Notes: generated by a model from the letters alone, not told the origin. 64,000 bases of DNA from Cristatella mucedo (GCA_009760855.2 WPIO01000022.1:3532501-3596500), one strand, 5' to 3'. Shown: positions 44,700 through 55,923, counted from the first letter of the stretch. A program made the numbers and translations.

Positions 44700-44902
44700 A
44701 ATCCTCGAGAGGGCATAAAATATATAGATTGGTGCAAGAAGATTATGCATCTGTTTCTCTTTAGCTCTGCACTCATACCACTGCTACAGACGATTGCCGA
44801 AGCCTGTAGGAGACGCAATGGTTAGCGACTCATTTGTTTGTGACGTAGGCAGCACTCGAGCTAGATTTTTCATTGTCAATCTTGCCGTAAGAAAGAACAG
44901 TC
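44700..44902 (+). promoter_or_regulatory. putative promoter of galectin-like copy B
   Basis: TATA-like CATAAAATATATAG at 44714-44727, and a CTGCACTCATACCAC block near 44765-44780. A TGACGTAGGCAG element at 44841-44852 is conserved at the same distance upstream of the ATG in copy A. This would give a 5' UTR of about 150 nt. Confidence 0.45.
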
Positions 44903-47723
44903 ATGGCATCGCTTTTTCAGCTACATCTATCAGAAGTGAAAGGTTTCTCACTTAAAGGAATAATTGAAGATGAAAGGTTTGTGCAAGCGCTACTCATGAG
45001 CTCACTACCTTAGCTTTGCGACTCTACTGGTAAGTAGCGGATGTAAACCGCTTATGTATAATATCACAGTTTCTCGGAATTGTGCCAGCGATTCATCACC
45101 TCAAAGACACGAGTCCTGTATCTATCAGCTTGAGAAACTTGTCGCTGGCTCTCATTCTCAATGCCATCTCCCGTATACAAAGTACTAAAGTAGAAGCTCA
45201 CTGATCTAACAGATTCATTATTAAAGCTGCCCAAGAGCTTGTGCTTCTATCACCTCGCTTTCAGCAGGCAACACGCGAATGTCTTAAGTCAGGATCGGAC
45301 TGTGGACTAGTATGCTGGATTGGAATCCATTGCCTAGAATGTGAAGTATGAGCGCCTAACCCCTTGGCTAGTCATGCACTTTGACCGTGATAGTATTATC
45401 TGGTTATGCTTCATTGCCTGATCTCAGGTTGCAAACCTAGGCTGTTCGGGCCGGCACTAATTTAATGAAGGGTTCATTGATATTTTCACAACCGCATTCA
45501 AGGCATACACGCATTGTCCTTTTTAAGCCAGCTCATGATTGTACGAAACTACCACGCAAAGGTTTTGTGCTTCTGATCACGAATTGATTGTGCATAGCAA
45601 ATTAGGTACCGAGCTGCAATAGGCCTACATTTGAGTTATCCTCTGGTATACTATGGTTGCTATGTATTTGTAAGTTTGACTGCTTTGCTATTGATGAAGA
45701 CAAGCTGCTTCGATTTTCATCTCTTGCCACAATGTTGAATTTTGGAACTGTCTATTCTTTAGCACTGACGGCGCTGGCCTAAGGTAATAACCATTAACCA
45801 TTTGATCACGCTTCCTTTACAGAATGTTTACAGTGCCTAGAACGAGCTGAAGTTCTCTGAGGGCACTAGACAAAATTATTATTGCCATTATTATCATTAA
45901 AACACAGTAGGCTCTCTCAGTTGACAGCTCGCTCCTGCCTAATCACCGCCGAGTCACGGGGTTAACGGTACCTGACCTAGAATGTCTCATTAGAAAAAAA
46001 AATCCTAGCTGATTAAACAGCCTCTTTTTGTATAGCGACAGAAGAGCCTTTACGGCTATCACCACCGCTTGCGGTGGCGATAAAGAATCGCCCACTGCAG
46101 GAATCGAACCCATGACCTCGGGACCGAGATCGTGAAAGCAAACCGCCTTACCTAGTGTGCCATCACGGCTCACCACAAGTGAGCCGACAGCTATGTTTCC
46201 CACGTAAATGTCCTATAAGGGCATCGAATTAAGGGATTACTTATGAAACTTCAAATTAAGCGGAAGAATGTGAAGCTCTGAAAACAACGCTTTAGCGATA
46301 GCAAGCAGCAGAGCTAAGCAAGGAGTCTTCACAAAGTTAATTCAAGTTGAAAAGGTTGCCGCACAAGAATCTTTTTTATTGACAGAATTTTGAAGGCTTT
46401 TTTTAAATCAAAGGACACTGAAAGATAAACTTAGCCAATGCCTGCTTCTTCAATGCTCGGCTTCTTCTCTACTAGCCCATGTGCGGCAGCGGCTTAAGCT
46501 TCGTAGATAGATGCCCAGGTTCCCTCTGAACAAGAAAATAAAGCAGCAGCTATTTTCGCTTACGAAGCACAGTTGACATAAGCCTTTGCCATGCCGGTCA
46601 AAGATTGTAAAGCTCACTTACACAGCTCACACACAATGAGAAATTTCTCCTGTTTCTAAATCATCTGGCAATCCTTTGCAGCGTCCAACGCTTCTACTTC
46701 CATGATAATAACGTCGTCGAATAACCTCTTGACTCTTAATTTGTCTTTGCTGCTGGAGAACTCACGCGTTGGCTATGGTATGCACACAGAGAGCTGCTTA
46801 GGTTTTGATTCTGCTCTAGAAAACTGCCTATAATGACTCGTGTTGATTAATAGTGGCTTAGAGGAGTAAGACTAAATAGATGCTTTCGGTCTGTTGGCCA
46901 CCGAATGCGTACTGAAAGCCGCTTAGGCTGTGTGTGCGCTATAAAAACTCACCTAAGTAATTACACCCACATAGTCTTTATGGCTTTGTGGAGTTACTGA
47001 CGGAGATACGTTACATTACATTGCGTTACGTTGCATTACATTACATTAAATTACATATATTTACCCGCACTATCGTACAGTAAAGATATTTTTACTTAGC
47101 TTTTTAGAACCACCCGAACGCACCATATTGCTACCACACCGCATAACTTTAATGACACATTGTAACTAGAAGCTTACCCCTTTTCCGAATGTAGCATCTA
47201 CTTGACACTCAAAGCAGGTGACGCGTTTGGAACTACGCTCTTGGGACTGCATATTCGTCGGATAGCCGCTGATCTGCTGCTGGTCGCAGAGGTTGGTGGC
47301 TTCCGTGCTGCTCAACCGGCGAGACTGCAAGTCGAAGACGGAAAGCTTAATTTCTTCGTCTTTGTATTTGGTGACAAATACAACCTGGTGAGCTTCAGCC
47401 GTGTCTTTCCTTTGGCACTGGCACGATTTTCTATTTTTAATGCTCTGAGTCAGCATGCAGTAAGGAATCAAATTAGGCACTATTAAAAAATAGCGATAGC
47501 TAAGTGCCGGTGGATGACAATGCATGACCAAGATGGTCTTCTTTACTTTGCTTGACAGGTATGCAGCTCTTCAAAGGGTGTCTCAATCAGCTGGCTTAGC
47601 CTGTCGCCGCCGACCGACGTCTACACATTCATCATAAATGGTGATTTCAGAAAACAAGAGCATTCATTTTTAACGGATGAAGATGAGATCGATAAATTGA
47701 TGTCTGAGTTTGAAAATTGTTGA
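44903..47723 (+). CDS. galectin-like gene copy B, three exons, 143 aa
   Basis: Exons 44903-44976, 47195-47387 and 47559-47723, with the same lengths and phases as copy A and no indels. The protein opens MASLFQLHLSEVKGFSLKGI. Its middle exon includes YLTLKAGDAFGTTLLGLHIR, AEVGGFRAAQPARL and DGKLNFFVFVFGDKYNL. Its last exon includes VYTFIINGDFRKQEHSFL and the same LTDEDEIDKLMSEFENC tail. By count it differs from copy A at about 23 of 143 residues, while the introns contain many indels, which suggests selection on the exons. Phe in GGF occupies the place of the galectin Trp. Oddity: the first donor reads AG|GTTTGT, weaker than GTGAGT in copies A and C, so splicing of intron 1 may be impaired. 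Role unknown; cytoplasmic or non-classically secreted if galectin-like. Confidence 0.8.
45215..45360 (-). mobile_element. old tRNA-SINE family A relic in intron 1 of copy B
   Basis: Counterpart of 32730-32870 (TCACCTCGCTTTCAGCAGGC, GTCAGGATCGGACTGTGG), inherited through the gene duplication. Confidence 0.6.
45828..45902 (+). mobile_element. LINE 3' tail (plus) in intron 1 of copy B
   Basis: CAGTGCCTAGAACGAGCTGA, AGTTCTCTGAGGGCAC, then ATT/ATC repeats. Confidence 0.75.
45993..46174 (-). mobile_element. tRNA-SINE family A in intron 1 of copy B
   Basis: The A-rich tail at 45993-46000 precedes a full-length-like body (CTAGCTGATTAAACAGCC ... GCCATCACGGCTCACC in plus orientation). The B box reads GGTTCGATTCC in reverse. 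It is absent from copy A, so it was inserted after the duplication. Confidence 0.9.
46600..47065 (+). mobile_element. second LINE type 3' end with (ATTAC)n tail, intron 1 of copy B
   Basis: TTGGCTATGG...GAGAGCTGCTTAGG and a second copy of the end block GTGCGCTATAAAAACTCACC, CCACATAGTCTTTATGG, TGTGGAGTTACTGACGGAGA, then TTACA repeats to 47055. Its relatives are at 48.8-49.2, 34.0-34.6 and 54.9-55.2 kb. Confidence 0.8.
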
Positions 47724-47844
47724 GATGAAAAAGTTCAATTTTTCTATCTGAATTTTACAGCCTTAATGTAGCACATAGATTCAAAGCATGACGTCCAATA
47801 TACAGTATTTTGCAGATATTATCATAAGCTAAATACTGAAATTA

Positions 47845-47850
47845 AATAAA
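47845..47850 (+). promoter_or_regulatory. poly(A) signal AATAAA, galectin-like copy B
   Basis: AATAAA 122 nt after the stop. The position matching copy A's signal is mutated here, so the two copies may use different poly(A) sites. Confidence 0.45.
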
Positions 47851-47999
47851 ATCATCTTAATTTGTGTTTCTTATTTTCAACAAGAAAATGATAAGCCACG
47901 AGATAATAGACAGTTTCCTTGCATTGAAGATAAGTAAAGATACTTTTGTAGTTGCTCCCCATCGAGAAGCTTAGGTTTAGTCGGGTCCCTTTTGGGTTC

Positions 48000-48790
48000 C
48001 TTGATTATCGTCCTCCGTACCTGCATATCGGAATTGAATCGCGGTCTCCTTATTATTATAAGCATTTTAGGTTCATTGCGACGGTATACATTCTTTGTTG
48101 AATCCTGTCTGCTTACATTTTTTGAACTTAATAAACTGGACCGGAGATTTACAGCTCTGAAACGCCCTCGGAAGCAGCAGATTATACGGACTAACATTCC
48201 GAACACATTTTCTCCTTTATTATCTCCTTCATTTGCTTGCTTGCTAATGAAGTAGAAAGTGTTGACCCCTAGTATGTCTTCGCTACAGAGCAGCAATATT
48301 GAATTCGTCCTTAAGTTCATTGTCAGAGTACCATTACATGTTGAGACGTTACAATCCTAACCAAGACTTATTGCAGCATTGCTTGATGCCTAAAGGGCCC
48401 AGAAAGAAAGAGAATACGTTCTCAGGGGTACTATAAAAATGCATTATTATAATAATAATATTGTTATTATTATTACCAGTTTGTGAGTTTTAAGTCATTG
48501 GACCCAACCATCATAATCTATGGTTCTTGTAGTTTACAAAACCATGGGAGGTAATGGTTGGGCAATACATGCAATGACTGGTGCTGTGCACATATAGCCC
48601 CTCTGGGGCGGTGGAATACACAGCTCTTAGTACCAAAACAGGTTTTTAGACGTAAGCATTGCAGCTCTATCCCCAAACTTGTGAATTTAAATATATTTAT
48701 AAGTGTATAGGCTTTCAAGCAGTACACCTAGGTTCATCATTAAGACGCAGGGTCAACTAATTGGCAGTTACAGTTAATTACCTGACAGCT
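48000..48790. repeat. duplicated 5' flank, downstream copy (array unit C)
   Basis: Paralogue of 43290-44070 beginning about 280 nt after gene B's stop, including the LINE tail at 48395-48475. It should be the upstream end of unit C, but LINE insertions and unique DNA now separate it from the copy C exons by about 4.6 kb. Confidence 0.7.
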
Positions 48791-48792
48791 AA

Positions 48793-49210
48793 TGGTCAAC
48801 CTCTTCGCGCCCTCAGGTGCTGTATGTACGATAAATTAGCTGTTCCATTCCTCCGCTTAAAGAACGTTGGCGACAGAAGCTTTAGCTCTGCAGGTCCTAG
48901 ACTGTGGAACTCGCTTCCACAATTCTTACGAAACGACAACTACTCTCCTGCTGCCGACTATGGTTCATTCTTTTCAGCGGTCCAGAGCTGCTACTTCCAT
49001 GCATGCTCCACTACCTCAACTGCTCTCCTGACTCTGCTATGTTTCCCACTTTCTCTTTGTTGCGTGAGATGAAGTCGGTTGGCTACCGAATGCGTAGCGA
49101 AAGCTGCTCAGGCTGTGAGTGCGCTATACAAAACTCTCCTGCGTAACACCCACATGGTCTTTATGACTCTGTGGAGTTACAGACGGAGATAAATTACATT
49201 ACAGCTGGTA
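48793..49210 (+). mobile_element. second LINE type, 3' end
   Basis: One frame has LKNVGDRSFSSAGPRLWNSL and PQFLRNDNYSPAADYGSFFS, a non-LTR RT-protein C-terminus. The 3' end has GTGCGCTATACAAAACTCTC, CCACATGGTCTTTATGACTC, GGAGTTACAGACGGAGAT and a short ATTACA tail. Confidence 0.85.
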
Positions 49211-49299
49211 AATAACAAGTTTATAATTATAAATTTAAGTATATTATATAATTAAGTTTTTAATAATACTTTTAATTAGTAACCGATATTGCCAATTTT

Positions 49300-50320
49300 T
49301 GAATAACATGTTGAGAAGTGACATACATGCACAGGGTCAGCATGCAAGTGTGGCTAGTGGCAGCATGCACAGTGTCAGCACGCATAAGCACATGAAAAAC
49401 GAGTCACATGTACCCACTAAACGCTGTCTTGAATAGGTGTGCTCTAAAGTTATTTTTAAATGTGGTCAAGTCAGTGGATGTTGTGACGCAAGTCGGGAGT
49501 GAGTTCCAGGCTGTGGGAGCATACGAACTAAATGCACGGTCTACAAAGAATTTGAGGTTTTGTACGAGGTATTGGTTAACTGTTGGATTCCGAAAAGCAG
49601 GTGGTACGATGCTTGGCCTGGTGGGGGAGTAGATCTGAGAGAGATAGTCTGGAGCCAAAGAATGAGGGGACCTAAAAGTGAGCGACAAAACCTTGAATTC
49701 GATCCGTTGCTTGACTGGTAGCCAGTGCAGGTCGGCGAGAAGTGGTGTGATGGGTGCTGCCAAATTAGTGAACGACGCGATATCGGTCGGTAGAGTGTTC
49801 CAAGCTTTGGAAGCAGAGTGACTAAACACACGTTCTCCCATGGATTTCAAGTGAGCAAGGGGCACAAGCAGTCGACCAGACGAACTAGTCGACCAGACGG
49901 TCGGAAGAGCGGTTGGTGTGGCAACAGGTTTACTTTGAATCCAATGCAGATAGGTCGGCCGGAGCCAGAGGGACGTATGGGTGAGTGACAGGATCTTGAA
50001 GTCGATAAACTGCTCAACAAGGCAGCCAGTACAGATCATTGCGCATAAGCATAATGAGGCAGTTGCGATTTCTACTACTGACAAGCCTTGCCACAAGATG
50101 TGTAATTGCACGCGCAGGTAGACCTGCAAGTGGTGAATTGCACAAGTCTTGTAAGGATGTCAAAAGAGCATTGACCAACTTGGCTGTCGTGTCCTGATGC
50201 AAGTAAGCCCACATTTTAGCAGCCTCTACTGTAGAGCTGATGTGTTCATCAAGTGACAAGTCATTTTGGAAGGGCACACCCAGATTACTGGCTGAGGATA
50301 CAGAGGACATTAGAATCGTT
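49300..50320 (-). mobile_element. two L2/CR1-like LINE 3' ends fused in one frame
   Basis: The minus frame at 49404-50129 (241 codons) carries two successive LINE C-termini. The upstream one has PLAHLKSMGERVFSHSASKA and WNTLPTDIASFTNLAA. It joins directly to PITPLLADLHWLPVKQRI...FRAHLFKTAFSGYM. Each ends in a KxFxDRxFSxxAxKAWNxLP block, so this is a chimaera or nested insertion of two subfamilies, with the joint near 49755. Confidence 0.85.
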
Positions 50321-50339
50321 TAAAAACAGTGCATCAAAT

Positions 50340-50845
50340 TTACCCACCTAATTTTATTACCCTGGGTTTGCGTGCTCTAATGCTATTGCATTCAATGGTC
50401 CGGGCTATCAGAGGCCGTAGCTGTATGCCGCGTTTGCTGAATCGCATGAAATTGGGTGGGTAAAGCCGGAACAGTTTTTTCCATAATAAGCAATCAAAAC
50501 CGCAGTTTCTCGACACCTATTGATAAAATAGTAGCTGCATCGTCGTTCGAAAATGCAGAGCAGGCCGAGCTAGTTGAGGTCATTGCGTGAGACGGGGCCT
50601 GGACTGTAGAATAGAATTTGGTTGGTAAATCCCGAACACTATTTGTAAGAGCATGAAATCAAAACCAGAGTTGCTCGACGCTTCTTGTGGAAATGGTAGC
50701 ATTATTGCCATTCGAACGTTTCGGGCCGCCATTTGGGCCCGGTCATCGGAAGCCATTGCACGAGAACGCTCAAACGCAATCGCGTGACACGTGATGTGTA
50801 AAACAGGAACACAGTTCTCCATAATATGCAATGAAAACATCAAGC
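50340..50845. repeat. degenerate ~170-bp tandem repeat, about three units
   Basis: Blocks recur at 165-176-bp spacing: GGTAAAGCCGGAACAG (about 50459), GGTAAATCCCGAACAC (about 50624) and TGTAAAACAGGAACACAG (about 50798). Each is followed by an ATAATAxGCAATxAAAAC-type block. ATTCGAACG/TTCGAAAA and GAGGxCATTGC blocks lie in between. It looks like satellite-like sequence; no coding. Confidence 0.6.
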
Positions 50846-52371
50846 ATTTAATTAAAAAATAGGCTACAATTATTAGGCTCTCTTAACTCTTTTATGTAGC
50901 TATACCATTTCAAAATATGTTTAGCAGCTGGCAAACATTATAATGTAATGTGAGTTACATTATGTATTTATTTTCTCTAATAAAATACTCTAATAAAGAA
51001 TATGTATTTAAACTGTCATTCCTTAAAATTATTTCTTTCGAACTTTTAAGAGCTCGCTTTTGTCGATGCACTTTTTCCTTCGCGCTTTTGTCGGGTTACA
51101 TGAATACAGATTAAGTTGTCTTTGAGCTCTATAAAAATGGATTATATTTATTTATGAGGAGCACTGAATTGTTGATAATAGCATATCAGTCACCAGTTTT
51201 AGGATCACCACGACTGCGAAAGGCTGTCGTAGTAAGATTAGTTCAACCATTAATGACATGCTCTGTTTCTTGGATAAGAAAATGCATACACCTTAACAGC
51301 TTTTGATGCGGAGCGTATATTTTAAAAGGAGGCTCCTATTTAGTTTAAACCCATCTGGCTTCATTTTAATAGTAGTGGCCGTTTACTAAAGAATTTCCTC
51401 CGTACCATGCTAAGTTATCAATAGGTTAATCTAATATTTTTATTAAAAAACTGCGAATCGTAATTTACATGATTATTCCGCAAAAATTTACTGTATGAAA
51501 ATTATGTGTGGTTAGAATGTTCGAGTTCAATTTCCAGCGTGCTATTAAGCCTTTTAGTAAGTCTTAACTGCCAATAGAAAGTGAGCTGCAGCCATTATGG
51601 CTTCTGTTTCCAAAAACCTGATACAATATCAACTGCTGATTGAGCTGCAAGCAGAAGTGGGAGAAGTCCCACAGGCACCTCTGAGTAAGCCGCTGAGTTA
51701 TGCATCGCCCATGCTTAGCTAAATGAAGGTGCGACATTTAATGGCGGTTGTATGAAAAGCAGAAAATGAATATAAAATCCTTTCATGCTCAATTTAGATG
51801 GCTCTGATTGATCAAAAGTGACTAATCGAGCTTGAAAAGCTGAACATTCTTGCGTTACTGTATAGCCAGTTGTCTCCTTCTAACGACGGCTTAAAAACCT
51901 TCTGATTTTGAACTATACAGTAATGCATTTTCCTAGTCAATATTTTCAAAATAAATATTTCATGTTTTAACTATGAAGTAGCTGGCGATATCAATACCCC
52001 CGTTCGTACTCCGATTGTGCCAGCCTTATTCGGCGATTGCGAACAGTCGTCTGGGCTCAGTCATGCACCATAAAGAATTTTAAATTCACATTTTGATGTA
52101 TGGGCCGCTTTAGATGAGAACAAAGCAGCCCACTGGCAATATTTCAGGCGAAAAATAAATAAGGAGAAGGAGAGATTCTGAATGGTAGCAGCTGGTGAAA
52201 TTATCCTGTAAGTACAAGCATTTCATTAATTGACATAAATTGCTAAAGTCAAAATATGATAATGATAGCATCGCTGAGAAAGAGCGGAAAGTGAGTAACT
52301 AAGGATACCTTAAGGCCTAAACGGCCTAAATGGCTTCACACGCATAGCTGAAAGGCATGGGAGCTACTCGG

Positions 52372-52416
<45 letters not shown>

Positions 52417-53360
52417 AATTACTGTGCAATGGCGAGTCTTCAAACCAGTTCACCTAGTTTTATCTAGCTGAATATGTGTGACATATCAATGTTTTCCTTA
52501 GGGTGAATAAAAAACATAATGAATAAGATTAATTGGTACTGAATGCCGACTTAATCTGGAAAAGGGCTTGCATTCTGGGGTGTTTTCACGACAAGTAAAA
52601 TTTTTAATCTATTCTTTTTCTGGTCCAAAGCAAACATTGTGATAAAAAAGTTTTCAAAGTAGCAGTGTATGCTTAAGCAATTGCAGAATAACTTACCAAC
52701 CGGGATGAACAATTTAGTTTATATTCTTTAATTTATCGCATGCGCTAAAGCGCCTTTGCTTCATTACAGCTATTTCTTAATTTATATGAACTAAGCAACA
52801 CTTGTATATAGGTATTTATGTAAGTTCTTTTTGAAAGGACCTACCAGAGTTTTTAACTTAATTAATTAAAATAGGATATGCCACATACAAAGCTATCAAT
52901 GGGTATTTATAAGGTTTTAATCCATTTGGACTATGTGAAGTTTCTTATCCTTGATACAAGTGGCCTCAAAGCCTGAAATTGAACTAGTAATATTTATCGC
53001 CACCGTAACCAGTCACTTGATGATTTCTCAGCATTTCTTTACTTATTATTGGAATGGATAGCAGCTAGAAAATGAAAGATTTCGGTGTTAAAAAAAAGTT
53101 CTAAATGCCTTTTCTATTTAAATTACATCACTATTTCTGTTTATTGATAGTCCTGAATATAGAGCGAACACAAAACAGGTTGCTGCAAGAAATAGATAAA
53201 TTGTCTCTCGACTCTTGGCGAAGACCACCGCTAGGGTCTCAGCTACGGTTACGAAGCCCAGCAGCAGCAAACGACGATTAAACAACTCAATCATCCATGA
53301 TTTAGCATGACTCAAGCGATAGCTTGCTCGTTATAAATCACGCTGAATGCAAAAACATTC
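50846..53360. other. AT-rich intergenic, no gene seen
   Basis: Contains (TA)n at 52372-52411. A minus-strand 65-codon hydrophobic frame at 53118-53315 could encode two membrane spans but has no other support. Confidence 0.45.
52372..52411. repeat. (TA)20 microsatellite
   Basis: Uninterrupted TA repeat of about 40 bp. Confidence 0.97.
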
Positions 53361-54423
53361 ATGACCCTAGCTTTTTTACCTAAATTAATCGTTCAAAGTA
53401 ACAGTTACTTTTCTCATTTCAAGGGATCTACGAATATGAAAGGTGAGTGCAAGCACAGCTCACAGGCTAATTAGCTCTGCACTACAACGCTTCCGGCAAG
53501 AGATGCAGATGTGCAGCCCTGTTTGATTGCAGATTGTCAGCAGAATCATTCGGGCCTTACTACAGCTCATATTCATGAATAACTTATGTTTCCGTGTGGC
53601 ATTTGCCATAGCCTCTTATTAGCAGTGCAATAAACGCCGTCAATTCCCAGTGATCATAACAGCCTTACCTATTGAAATTTTGTTTCCAATAGCTGTTGAA
53701 AATCAGGTAGTTTTCCGGCGTTAATTTAATTAAGAGTTCGATAGTATAAAATCCTAGCATGGCGGGCATTTGCATACTCTTTTCATCTCTCCACGAAGCT
53801 GCCACAGAAAAGATTACCCGAATTTCTTCACTTGTGCAGCTGCCGATGTGCTGTTGCTGCGAACATTGATTGCTACTGTCAATACAAAACTGTTGCATGA
53901 CTCATCTTTGCGACCTGGGCCGTGGTGTATGAGTATCGCGCCCCTATACTACGATCCAACAACGGTGGATCCACTGCAACTCAACCATCCAAGCTCCTGC
54001 TTAGTATGTCCAGAGGGGTAGTAAACCAATTAAGGAGCTGGAAATGGCACTCGTTCAACCAATCCTCGTTCGCATTCAAATTGTGCCCAATTTATCAAGA
54101 GACTAGATAATAAGCCAAGAATAAGGAATGCAGCATTTCAAATAAATAAGAGAGAAGCTCTGAGTGATAGTAACAATGAAACCACAATGGGAATTATTTA
54201 GTGATCCGAAGTCCAGATATAGAAAAAGGACGAGATATAATGGGGTGGAGGTGATTTCAAACAGCTTGGCTTTACGAGGAGACTTCGCGTAAATTTTGAA
54301 ATTGGAAAAATGACTGACATGAACAAGCTTACCTACTGGACCTATAATAACTGCAGACAACTTACAGATTATGAAATCCATGAGTCTGCATGCAAATAAT
54401 GATTATAAAAATAATGGTTGTAG

Positions 54424-54512
54424 GTTTGGACTGAGCGCCCTCACCTCATAGAGAGAGATTGAGTTCTCTGAGGGCGCTATATCGCATGCTTTATTATTAT
54501 TATTTTGAACAT
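54424..54512 (+). mobile_element. LINE 3' tail (plus) inside copy C intron 1
   Basis: AGAGAGATTGAGTTCTCTGA, GGGCGCTATATCGCATGC and (TTA)n. Confidence 0.85.
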
Positions 54513-54889
54513 GGAATGGATCCCGAAAGGGAGATTAAGCCATCAGCTCACGCAAAGATCAACCTTTAGTCAGTGTCATAGGCTGCCACTGTTAAAATTC
54601 GCTGCAGACTCACTCGCAAATCTTTGAAGTAGAGTATTTGCAAAAACAAGAGCGGTAATATAACGTCATTTACATGCGAACGTCTGCTCTTTTAGCCTAG
54701 AAACCACTTGAAATTTGAATATGAATGTAAGGATGCTCATAATATCTTTGAAGTCCAAACAGGCGTCGTATTTTCAAAGCTGCTATGGCTACATGTTAAT
54801 CAAAGGTTATGGAGGAAACTTTTCTTGTGATGCAAGGCCTGGCATCACTGTAGCGTTTCACGTTCAGCCGGACTGCTGCGCCAGCTTTA

Positions 54890-55245
54890 AAATCCTCTTG
54901 CCCCACGTCCTCGCGTGGTAATAAATTAGCTGTTCCATTCTTTTAATTAAAGAAGCTTTTGAATGTACGTCTTACTTTGACAATTCATTGCAAGGACTCC
55001 CTTCCTGATGGCCGCTATGAACGCATTATTTACAAACGTCTCGCACATCAGCTTTCATGTTACTTACTACTGACTGCTCTTTCGATTCAGCTCTGTTTCC
55101 AACTTCCTACTTGTCGCCTGAGATGGCGTCAGTCGGCCAAAGCATTCACGTCAAAAGCCATTCGGGCTTCGAGTGCACCGTAGAAAATACTTTCCGGTAG
55201 CAAGCAATTATACACGAAGGATTTGCAAAGTCACAGACAGAGGTA
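54890..55245 (+). mobile_element. second LINE type fragment in copy C intron 1
   Basis: AATAAATTAGCTGTTCCATTC matches the start of the 48.82-kb fragment (ATAAATTAGCTGTTCCATTC). It ends with AAGTCACAGACAGAGGTAGG, a decayed form of the shared 3' end. Confidence 0.7.
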
Positions 55246-55923
55246 GGCTCATGTTCGTACTAGCATCTACGGTAGTGTGGTAACCGTAGATGTAGCTAAC
55301 TGGCTATGATTACCTTAACACGCTCGACGTTGCTTCATCGTTCGACGATAGGTGATGATCGATGATAGATGGGATAGGGACGGCACATTTTTAATGAGAG
55401 CTTACCGCTTTTATTGACGTAGCATCTACTTGACGCTCGAAGCAGGCGACGTATGAGAAAAATGCTAAATGTAAAACTCACTTTCGTCGAGTGGCCGCCG
55501 ACCTGCCATTGGTCGCAGAGGCTGGTGACTGTCAAGCTACTCACCCGACAAGGCTGCCTGTGGAATGTGGAAAGCTTAACATTTACGTCTTCTTACTCTG
55601 CGACAAGGACACGTTGGCCAGCTTTCAGCGATATTTATGCGTGGTGCTAAAGTGTTCGCTATTTTTAATTTGTGGAGTCTGACATGATAAAGATTATCAG
55701 AATTTCAAAAATTGCACCAGCTGAGTTTTCAAGCGCTATAAGGTTTACTTGGTTGACATGTGCGTAGTTCTGTAAATGGTGTCTCAGTCTGTCGTCTATT
55801 TCTGTTGCCACAGATTAAGGCTGCACATTAATCATAAATGGTCATGTCAAAAACCAAGAATATGCATTTCTGACCGACGCAGATGAGATCGAGAGTTTGA
55901 TGTCTGAGTTTGGAAACTGTTAG

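Larger units (their letters stand above)
53361..55923 (+). pseudogene. galectin-like copy C, degenerate
   Basis: Exon equivalents at about 53361-53442, 55423-55616 and 55760-55923, in the same order and strand as copies A and B. Exon 1 keeps the donor AAAG|GTGAGT, but insertions shift the frame: the conserved FSFKGI counterpart (FSFQGIYEYE) now follows a TAA. Exon 2 keeps its acceptor and IYLTLEAGD, then shifts frame before RRVAADLPLVAEAG and ECGKLNIYVFLL. Its donor is GCCAGC instead of GTGAGC. Exon 3 has lost its acceptor (GACAT instead of GACAG) but still reads CTLIINGH...LTDADEIESLMSEFGNC and a TAG. It is almost certainly a pseudogene. Confidence 0.82.

Noticed and set aside
47015-47055. 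TTACATTACATTAC repeat as telomere-like DNA
   Set aside because: It is the 3' tail of the second LINE type, which ends in the same ATTAC repeats at 49.2 kb.
47166-47531. 121-codon minus-strand frame over galectin-like exon 2 of copy B
   Set aside because: Shadow of the plus-strand exon. The homologous stretch in copy A has stops on the minus strand, while plus-strand splice sites and phases are conserved.
50340-50845. CRISPR-like array
   Set aside because: Repeats are long, degenerate and of satellite type, in an animal genome, and there are no cas genes.
53118-53315. 65-codon hydrophobic minus-strand frame
   Set aside because: Could be a membrane protein by composition, but it is short and unsupported, and I saw no counterpart in units A or B.
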